From assembly GCA_002706085.1 (NCBI GenBank), contig PAJO01000028.1, positions 36,011 to 100,010 on the forward strand: DNA of 64,000 nt. The letters run 5' to 3'. Positions 57,897 to 64,000 of this stretch are shown here, in pieces. The translations under genes were made by a program, and so were the position numbers. Source of the stretch: Alcanivoracaceae bacterium. GTDB lineage: Bacteria; Pseudomonadota; Gammaproteobacteria; Pseudomonadales; Alcanivoracaceae. Under the pieces are notes generated by a model. That model was given only the letters and a program-made list of their open reading frames with translations. It made no database searches and was not told the origin of the DNA. The first letter of the stretch is position 1. Each line of letters opens with the position of its first letter.

Positions 57897-60800
57897 TCAG
57901 CGCTTCACCTCGACCCACTGCCCTTTGCTTCTCGCCTGATAGCGGCCGTCGTACATGGCTTCCGCGGTCCAGGCCGGCAGGTAGAAACGCCCGGCGAAGG
58001 TAGCATTGAGGTTCACTGACAGAGACAGTGCATTCTTGCTGCCCGGCGCCAGATCAAAGTAATGCATGACGCGGTCGTCGCGCACATCCTGATAGGTCAC
58101 CTTTTCCTGATTGCCCCCTTCGCTGGCACTGCCATCCAGACGACTGCTGGTGATCTGCCAGCCTGACGGCAGGATCTGGGTCAGGGCCACGTTATCGAGG
58201 GTCCGCTGGGTGGTGTTGGTCACGGTAATCCGGGCGGTGAAATCCTGCCCCTGGGTCAAGCTGGACGGATTCACTGATTGACCATTGGCCGTGAACTGCA
58301 CGGCCAGTCGCAACCCTTCACTCACCGCCTGCTCGTTACCGGGCTCTGGCGTGCCGCGTTGGCTGAGGGTGACAAACAGTTTGCGATCACTGTCGTTACG
58401 CACGGTCAGCCCCTCGCCCCCGGCCTGCAATGTCTGTCGCGTTACCGGCGAGGTGGCGGCCACTTCCTGCCAGCCCTGCTTGCCTTCCTTGACGGCATAC
58501 TGGTAGCCCTTCGCCTCCCCCTGGGCGCCGGCATAACGGGCCATGGCCATCAGCGCCCATGCGGTGCTCTGGGTACTCAGCCAGTCGTCACCCGCCAGTT
58601 GATCGGCAATATTGCGCGCCAGTGTCCAGGCATGCTGGGCATCGCCCTGTGCCTGACTGACCGTCAGGCGAATGGCATCGTCACGCAGCAGCGAACCATA
58701 GCTGTAGCGGGCACCATCGTTGTCCAGCCCGGTGGCTTTCAGGGTGGTCAGCTCGGCCGCCACATCAGTCAGGCCCATCTGCTGATAAGCCGCCGCCAGC
58801 AACCAGCGCCCGGTGTGATAACTGCTGCTGCGGCGATAGTCCTGCTCGGCCATCTGCAGTCGTTCACGCAGGCGGTTCATGACACCAACCTGGGGACTAC
58901 CGGACAGGGCCAGGGTGTACTGACGATAGGCTTCCGCACTCCATTCCCAGGGACGGTCCCCCAACTGCTGGCTGCGCCGGATCTGGTAACGCTGCCAGTT
59001 ATCAAGCATCTCTGCCGGCACCGCATACCCGAGACGGCGCGCTTCCAGCAGGAAGTGCCCGGCGTAGGTGGTGCCCCAGTCATCGGCATTGGCCAGGCCC
59101 GGCCAGTAGCTGAACCCACCGCCGTGCATCTGGAAGGTCTGCAAGCGCTCGACGGCGGCGCGGATGTTGTTTTCGATATCCTGCTGCTGGCTGTCATCCA
59201 GCGACATCAGTTGCGGCAGATACAGTTGCGGCAACGCCGCCGAGGTCGTCTGCTCGATGCAACCGTGGGGATAGCGCAGCAGGTAATCCAGACGCCGCTC
59301 CAGCCCCATGGCCGGCAGGCTGCTCACGGCCAGCGACGCGCTGTTGGTGCCGGGCAGCCCGTGAGGGGCGGTTTCCAGCGCCCAGGTCTGGCCTTTTTCG
59401 AGGACCTTGAAGGTATCGCGAGTGGTCGGCGGATTGGCAGCGCGTACCGGCAGGTTCACGGTTTCGCGGGCCTCGTGCTTGCCCCCTTTTGCCGTGACGG
59501 TAATCTCGCCAATCCCTGTCTGCTTCCTGGCCGTGACCCGCAGCATGGCAATTTGATCCGACGGCCCGGTAAAGGTGAGTTCGGTGCTGGCCTTGTCCAG
59601 CGAGAACAGGCGCTCATCGGCCTCCACGCTCAGCGTGACCTTGTTAAGGCTGTCATCGGTCACAAATACGGTTACCGGCAGATCCACACTCTCACCCGGG
59701 CCCAGCACCCGCGGCAGGCTGGTGAGCAGGGTCAGCGGCTGGGTCACGGTAATGTCCTTGTCCGCCTTGCCGTAGGCGCCGTTGTCACCGGCCACCACCA
59801 TCACCCGCACCTGCCCCATATAGGGCGGCAGGGTAATCTCGTGCTGGGCAGTCTCACCGGCTTCCAGCGAGAACGGCCCCAGGAACGACACCACCGGCGG
59901 GAAACGGCGACGCTGTTTGTCGCGGCCATCGTCGCTGCCATCGGAGCCCCCGAGGGCGAGCAGCTGATCCAGCTCGGCCCCATAGGCACCTACCACCATG
60001 TCGAACAAATCCCAGGTCAGCACACCCAGCGCCTCGCGCTGGTAAAACGCCTTGTGGGGATCCGGGGTCTGGAAGTTGGTGAGTCCGAGCAGGCCTTCAT
60101 CCACCAGCGCCAGGGTGTAGGTCATGGCCTTGCCCTGTGTTTCGCTGACTTCGATACGGAAGGTTTGCTCCGGTTTGACCTTGTCCGGGGCGTTGATCTG
60201 CGGTTCCAGGCGGGTGGCCGGATCGTCCACCAGCAGCGGCACGATGCCGTACAGCCGAATTGGGCGGTCATTGTCTCGCTGGTGTGGCTGCAGCAACGCC
60301 ACATGCACATAGACATTGGGCGCCATCTCTCCAGTAATCGGGATGTCCAGGGTCTGGGCCTCACCACTGGCGGCCAGCCAATACTGGTCGATCACCCGGG
60401 AGCCGGTTTCCAGCGTCACCAGCAGTCGTCCATTGGCCACTGCGGGCAATTCAATGCGGGCGGTGTCGCCAGTCTGGTAGCGGTCCTTGTCGGCGCCCAG
60501 GCTGAGCCGGGTAGCCGCATCCTGATTGTCGCTGGCGCGGTCCCAGCTCCATCCCAGGTACACCGTCTGCGAGGCGCAATGCTCGCTGGCGGTATCGCAC
60601 ACCCGAATCAGGTGACGCCCCCACTCGTAATCTTCACCGTTCAGGGTCCACTGGGCACGGCCGTCGGCGTCCGTAGTCAGCTGCCCCTCAGACACCACCT
60701 TGGTATGCGGGTCACTAATAAAGTGCGTGAGGTTCTCGCCGGAACGGTCCCACCACCAGCGCCAGTCAATTTCGTACACGGTGATCTGCAGGGGCCGACC

Positions 60801-63482
60801 GGCGAGGGGTTTGCCATCGCTGTCCACGCTGATCAGGTCGATACCGTGCTGCTTGTCGCGGGCCAGCGAGTTACCCCAGCCGCTGCCCTGCGGGATACGC
60901 AGCCCCGCCCATTGCGCATAGGGGTACACCGGCACGCTACGAATTTGGGTGCTGTAATCGCCGCTGTTTTCAAACACCCGGGTGGTCAGGGTGGCCCGCA
61001 ACATGCCGGGGGGCAGATCCACCGGCACGGTCAACGGGAAAGTGGCTTTGCCCCGGGCATCTACGCTGGCCTCGAAGGCCGTGAATGGCTCACTGCCCAA
61101 TGCCCGGGTGCGATCATCAAACTGGTAGGCATCCAGACCAACAAAACGGGTGGCTTTCGGCGTCACCCGAACCTTCACATCGGCCTTCAGGTTGGCCGCA
61201 GTGGCACCATTGAGCCACTGACTGAACAGGGTCACCGGCGTGGCCTCGTTGGCGGGCACTTTTTCCGGCAGCTCCAGCTCGATCTTCAGACGATTGGGTT
61301 TGATGGCCTCGACCCGCAACGGGGTATCGAAATAACGCTGACCCAACCGGGCCACGGCCCGCCAGTTACCCGTCGGAGCGGACTCCTTGGTGCTGAGGGT
61401 AAAGGCATAAAAACCGTTGAGCGGAGACTCCAGGGTGTAGCTGTTGACCTTGTTGCCGCGCGGATCGAACCAGTCCAGGGTCAGGGGGTGATCATCCGGG
61501 ATACGGTCTTCGGGGTCCTGCAACACAAAGGTCAGGTGAATATCGTCCCCGGGGCGCCATACATCCCGCTCGCCGTAAAAGAACCCTTTCAGGCCATCGT
61601 GCACGCGCTCGCCGCCCGTGTTGAACTGATTGGTGGGTAACGCCCGGTTGCGGGCCAGTTTCAGAAAACCGGTGTCGCGATCCTTGACGGCTTTCAGGTA
61701 GAACGGCGTGCCTTCAACCTTGATGGCGACCATGCCTTCAGCGTCCGTCAGGCCCATGCCGATCTGCTGCTGTTGATAGTTATAGACCTTGACCACCACG
61801 TCTTCCGCCGGAGCATTGGCATTCAGCGACGTCGCCACCACATGGAGGTCATCGCCCTGCCCCTGCTTGGCGATCAGCCCCAGGTTGGACGCCAGAAACG
61901 CCCGGGTACTGCTGGCCAGATCGTTGTAGCGGTAGTAGCTGTCGGAGCAGGGATTGTCCTGTTCATACCAGCTCAGGTAACCGGCATCGCGGTAGTAACG
62001 GCTGACATCCACCTGATCGTGATCCTGGCCGGGGCCTTCGTAGTTGTCCGGCAGGGTGGCTTTTCGGCTCAGGGCTCCTTCCGGGCAGCTGTAGCGAATG
62101 TCGTCGCCATCAATGGTGAGGGTTAAATGCAGCAAACCGTTGGGATGGCTGGACATCAGCTCGGAGAGATCGAGCTGGTAACGCTGCCAGCCCTCATCTG
62201 CCGCCGGCAGCGGGATGGATTTCTGCCACAGATAACGACCGGCACGGGTATCCATGTGCCCTTCGTCCAGCTCGCTGCCCTGCAGGTACTGGCCAATGTT
62301 GTCATCGAATACGCGGAACGCCTGTACCTTGACGCTGTTAACACCCGCGGCTTCGAACGGCACGCTGAGAACCTTGCCATTGGGCAGAATGGTGCCCTTG
62401 CCGACAAAGCGAACGCCGGGGCGGGTCATCATCAGGGTCAGGGTCTTTTCCAGTTTCTTGCCGAGCCGGGCCCGCTTGGCAGAACGGACTCCCGCCTCGA
62501 CCACCAGTTTCACCGCCTCGTTGCTGTCGTCTTTCGGGTAGACCCGCAGCCGGCTGCCATCCACTTCGGTGCGCGGCTTGAGGTCACCATCCAGGGTGAC
62601 CAGCCCCATCAGATTCTGGGTTCCCTGCAGCGGCTCGGAGAAATTCACTTCCACATGGGGCTGCGGATAATTCACTACCCGCACATTGGTGACGGCGAAA
62701 GTGGCGATGGCCGGCACCCCATAATGGCGCTCGCCGCTGTTGTTCAGTCCCAGGGGCTCGCCGTCCCAGCTGAGCGTCAGGCGGCCTTCGCTATCGCCCC
62801 GAACCACCTCACTGACGGTGAAATCATGGCGTAGCCCCGCGGCATCATGCTGCCAGCGAATCACCGGTGAGCCGCCCTCAAGGCGGGCACGCAACACTGC
62901 CTCCACCGTGGCGGCCTCGGCCACATCACGGGTTTCCAGGCTGCCGCTGAGCACCATGGTATCGCCCTGTTCTGCTGGCAGCAGGGATTGCACCGTCAGG
63001 GTCATCTGCTGGCGCATCACCTGCAGCGGCAATTCGGCCACGGGCAGCTTGTCATCGACCCCCTCGAGCCCCTGGGCGAATAGCAGCAGGGTCACCGATT
63101 CGCCACTGGCAAAGGGCTCTTGCGGCTGCACGGACAAGGTATCCGGGCTCGTCGCCACCACGGTCACCGGTTTCTGCGATGCCAGCCGGGCGACGCCAGA
63201 GACGGGCTTGCCGACTTGTTGCTGGCCGAAAACCGGATGGCTGAAACGGACGACGATGGCACTGCGGGCACTGATCAGGCCGGAAGGCAGCGCCGCCAGA
63301 TGGGCCTGCCAGCGATCATCCAGTGACGCAGTGGACTCAGCTTCGGCCGGCTTGGTGGCTGGCGCATCCGGCCGGGTATCGGAAAGGGAGTCACCGTTTC
63401 CATCGTTGTTATCACAGGCGACAAGGGTCAGTACCAGGCCAAGCAAGAGCAGCCGGCTGACAATGGCAAACGGTGACGACAT
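57897..63482 (-). CDS. Alpha-2-macroglobulin family lipoprotein (YfhM-like)
   Basis: This giant protein of 1861 residues has a signal peptide ending in the lipobox LVAC followed by Asp/Asn, so it is a lipoprotein; Asp after the Cys suggests retention at the inner membrane. The MG-domain array, the bait-like middle and the thioester domain are present: the thioester motif GCIEQ in RYPHGCIEQTTSA is intact. The C-terminal complement-like domains follow. It should trap and inhibit host or environmental proteases in the periplasm after cell-wall damage. ATG at 63482 has AAAGGA upstream. In Enterobacteria it is paired with penicillin-binding protein 1C (pbpC), which is not found in the window on the downstream side. 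Confidence 0.92.
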   Translation of the reverse strand: MSSPFAIVSRLLLLGLVLTLVACDNNDGNGDSLSDTRPDAPATKPAEAESTASLDDRWQAHLAALPSGLISARSAIVVRFSHPVFGQQQVGKPVSGVARLASQKPVTVVATSPDTLSVQPQEPFASGESVTLLLFAQGLEGVDDKLPVAELPLQVMRQQMTLTVQSLLPAEQGDTMVLSGSLETRDVAEAATVEAVLRARLEGGSPVIRWQHDAAGLRHDFTVSEVVRGDSEGRLTLSWDGEPLGLNNSGERHYGVPAIATFAVTNVRVVNYPQPHVEVNFSEPLQGTQNLMGLVTLDGDLKPRTEVDGSRLRVYPKDDSNEAVKLVVEAGVRSAKRARLGKKLEKTLTLMMTRPGVRFVGKGTILPNGKVLSVPFEAAGVNSVKVQAFRVFDDNIGQYLQGSELDEGHMDTRAGRYLWQKSIPLPAADEGWQRYQLDLSELMSSHPNGLLHLTLTIDGDDIRYSCPEGALSRKATLPDNYEGPGQDHDQVDVSRYYRDAGYLSWYEQDNPCSDSYYRYNDLASSTRAFLASNLGLIAKQGQGDDLHVVATSLNANAPAEDVVVKVYNYQQQQIGMGLTDAEGMVAIKVEGTPFYLKAVKDRDTGFLKLARNRALPTNQFNTGGERVHDGLKGFFYGERDVWRPGDDIHLTFVLQDPEDRIPDDHPLTLDWFDPRGNKVNSYTLESPLNGFYAFTLSTKESAPTGNWRAVARLGQRYFDTPLRVEAIKPNRLKIELELPEKVPANEATPVTLFSQWLNGATAANLKADVKVRVTPKATRFVGLDAYQFDDRTRALGSEPFTAFEASVDARGKATFPLTVPVDLPPGMLRATLTTRVFENSGDYSTQIRSVPVYPYAQWAGLRIPQGSGWGNSLARDKQHGIDLISVDSDGKPLAGRPLQITVYEIDWRWWWDRSGENLTHFISDPHTKVVSEGQLTTDADGRAQWTLNGEDYEWGRHLIRVCDTASEHCASQTVYLGWSWDRASDNQDAATRLSLGADKDRYQTGDTARIELPAVANGRLLVTLETGSRVIDQYWLAASGEAQTLDIPITGEMAPNVYVHVALLQPHQRDNDRPIRLYGIVPLLVDDPATRLEPQINAPDKVKPEQTFRIEVSETQGKAMTYTLALVDEGLLGLTNFQTPDPHKAFYQREALGVLTWDLFDMVVGAYGAELDQLLALGGSDGSDDGRDKQRRRFPPVVSFLGPFSLEAGETAQHEITLPPYMGQVRVMVVAGDNGAYGKADKDITVTQPLTLLTSLPRVLGPGESVDLPVTVFVTDDSLNKVTLSVEADERLFSLDKASTELTFTGPSDQIAMLRVTARKQTGIGEITVTAKGGKHEARETVNLPVRAANPPTTRDTFKVLEKGQTWALETAPHGLPGTNSASLAVSSLPAMGLERRLDYLLRYPHGCIEQTTSAALPQLYLPQLMSLDDSQQQDIENNIRAAVERLQTFQMHGGGFSYWPGLANADDWGTTYAGHFLLEARRLGYAVPAEMLDNWQRYQIRRSQQLGDRPWEWSAEAYRQYTLALSGSPQVGVMNRLRERLQMAEQDYRRSSSYHTGRWLLAAAYQQMGLTDVAAELTTLKATGLDNDGARYSYGSLLRDDAIRLTVSQAQGDAQHAWTLARNIADQLAGDDWLSTQSTAWALMAMARYAGAQGEAKGYQYAVKEGKQGWQEVAATSPVTRQTLQAGGEGLTVRNDSDRKLFVTLSQRGTPEPGNEQAVSEGLRLAVQFTANGQSVNPSSLTQGQDFTARITVTNTTQRTLDNVALTQILPSGWQITSSRLDGSASEGGNQEKVTYQDVRDDRVMHYFDLAPGSKNALSLSVNLNATFAGRFYLPAWTAEAMYDGRYQARSKGQWVEVKR

Positions 63483-63785
63483 GAATCCTTTCCCTCTGGT
63501 CGGTAAGTGGGTCAAACATAGCATAGGCCCGCCACAAAAATGTGTGGTGACACGGGCCCTTGTTATTTCTTTGAGACGGACAAAACCGCATAACGAGACT
63601 CGAGAGCTTGAAAAACGCACCAAAACGGAACGCAAGTGCAAATATTGACCATCAGACCCAAGCGGAACGGCTACAAAGCGAATGCGCGTGCGAACAAGTG
63701 TCCACATAATGTTCCCGTCGATGAGGTCCCATCCATCGATGGCGGAGTTATGCTCCGTGATAGCTCTCCCGAGCCAAACTATTAT
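63483..63785. other. Intergenic region upstream of the alpha-2-macroglobulin gene
   Basis: About 300 bases with no supported gene. The alpha-2-macroglobulin promoter should lie here. Two small hairpins (CCATCGATGG at 63733-63742; CGGAG-TTATG-CTCCG at 63743-63757) stand just ahead of a terminator on the plus strand. Confidence 0.5.
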
Positions 63786-63812
63786 CGGCGCCTTTTGGGC
63801 GCCGTTTTTTTT
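63786..63812 (+). terminator. Orphan rho-independent terminator
   Basis: The stem CGGCGCC / GGCGCCG (63786-63792 and 63798-63804) has a TTTTG loop and eight T residues. No coding gene on the plus strand ends before it, so it may terminate a small RNA transcribed from the region around 63650-63785. Confidence 0.85.
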
Positions 63813-63828
63813 GAGTTAAAAGTTCAAC

Positions 63829-64000
63829 GTTGAAAGTTTAAAAGCGCGGGGAGGGCAAGTGGTTACTGACAGGCTGTGCCCGCGTTTGTCCGTCGTGACA
63901 CAATGAACACCTTGAATTCAAAATCATCAGGACAAGGTCTGAACGCGGGCTCTGCCTACGCCATCGATACTCTGCAAGACCGCGCTTTTAAACTTTCAAC
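63829..64000. repeat. Inverted-repeat-bounded element at the window edge
   Basis: Perfect 21-bp inverted repeats stand at 63829-63849 (starting GTTGAAAGTTTAAAAGCGC) and 63980-64000, enclosing about 130 bp. A second inner inverted pair (AGGCTGTGCCCGCGTT at 63871-63886 with AACGCGGGCTCTGCCT at 63942-63957) is nested inside. There is no coding frame. It could be a small non-autonomous element or a structured intergenic repeat; the right end is cut by the window so its full length is uncertain. Confidence 0.65.

Noticed and set aside
58278..61640. 1120-residue open frame on the plus strand
   Set aside because: It is the antisense shadow of the alpha-2-macroglobulin gene; no domain, no ribosome binding site, composition of a GC-rich shadow frame.

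Overview
The window looks like chromosome of an aerobic gammaproteobacterium of the Alcanivorax/Marinobacter/Pseudomonas type. This is inferred from the gene set (fadB-fadA, fadH, a GacS/BarA-like hybrid kinase, deaD, recJ, an MpaB-like oxygenase, a PF10118 metal hydrolase, an alpha-2-macroglobulin lipoprotein) and from Pseudomonas-like REP hairpins; no rRNA or single-species marker is present. No tRNA, rRNA, CRISPR array or recognisable transposase was found.

Layout. (1) 17-12359, all on the minus strand: a run that starts with a Flp-type prepilin and a TadG-like protein, then a lipoprotein, a thioredoxin-fold protein, and a 1655-residue RHS protein with its own Sec-type signal. It is followed by a cassette of three Cys-rich lipoproteins and a second, orphan copy of the RHS C-terminal module, and ends in a TadE-like protein. 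(2) 12475-31277: mostly core metabolism and regulation: fadH with a divergent TetR gene, a molybdopterin oxidoreductase, a hybrid histidine kinase, deaD, dodecin, Hsp20, a diguanylate cyclase, recJ, and fadBA. (3) 31305-44929: an accessory stretch: a ParD/ParE pair with a stop codon inside the toxin, a GST, an ECF41 sigma/AhpD-like pair with its cognate promoter, an A/T-richer two-gene unit (HEPN protein plus a 1285-residue nuclease-NTPase), a DUF2726 protein, NAT, a LysR/azoreductase pair, a second toxin-antitoxin pair, and two unknown genes. (4) 44951-64000: lipid, redox and envelope genes: MpaB-like oxygenase, CBS protein, SDR, a ferredoxin reductase followed by a broken desaturase under a DesT-like operator, a second diguanylate cyclase, a SoxR-box-driven MFS pump, a PF10118 hydrolase and a very large alpha-2-macroglobulin.

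The two best candidates for undescribed systems are the HEPN + PD-(D/E)xK/P-loop NTPase pair at 34487-39046, which has the architecture expected of an Avs-like antiphage system, and the Tad-pilin/RHS/lipoprotein operon at 17-12359, where a Sec-exported polymorphic RHS protein and its putative immunity array are embedded between minor-pilin genes.
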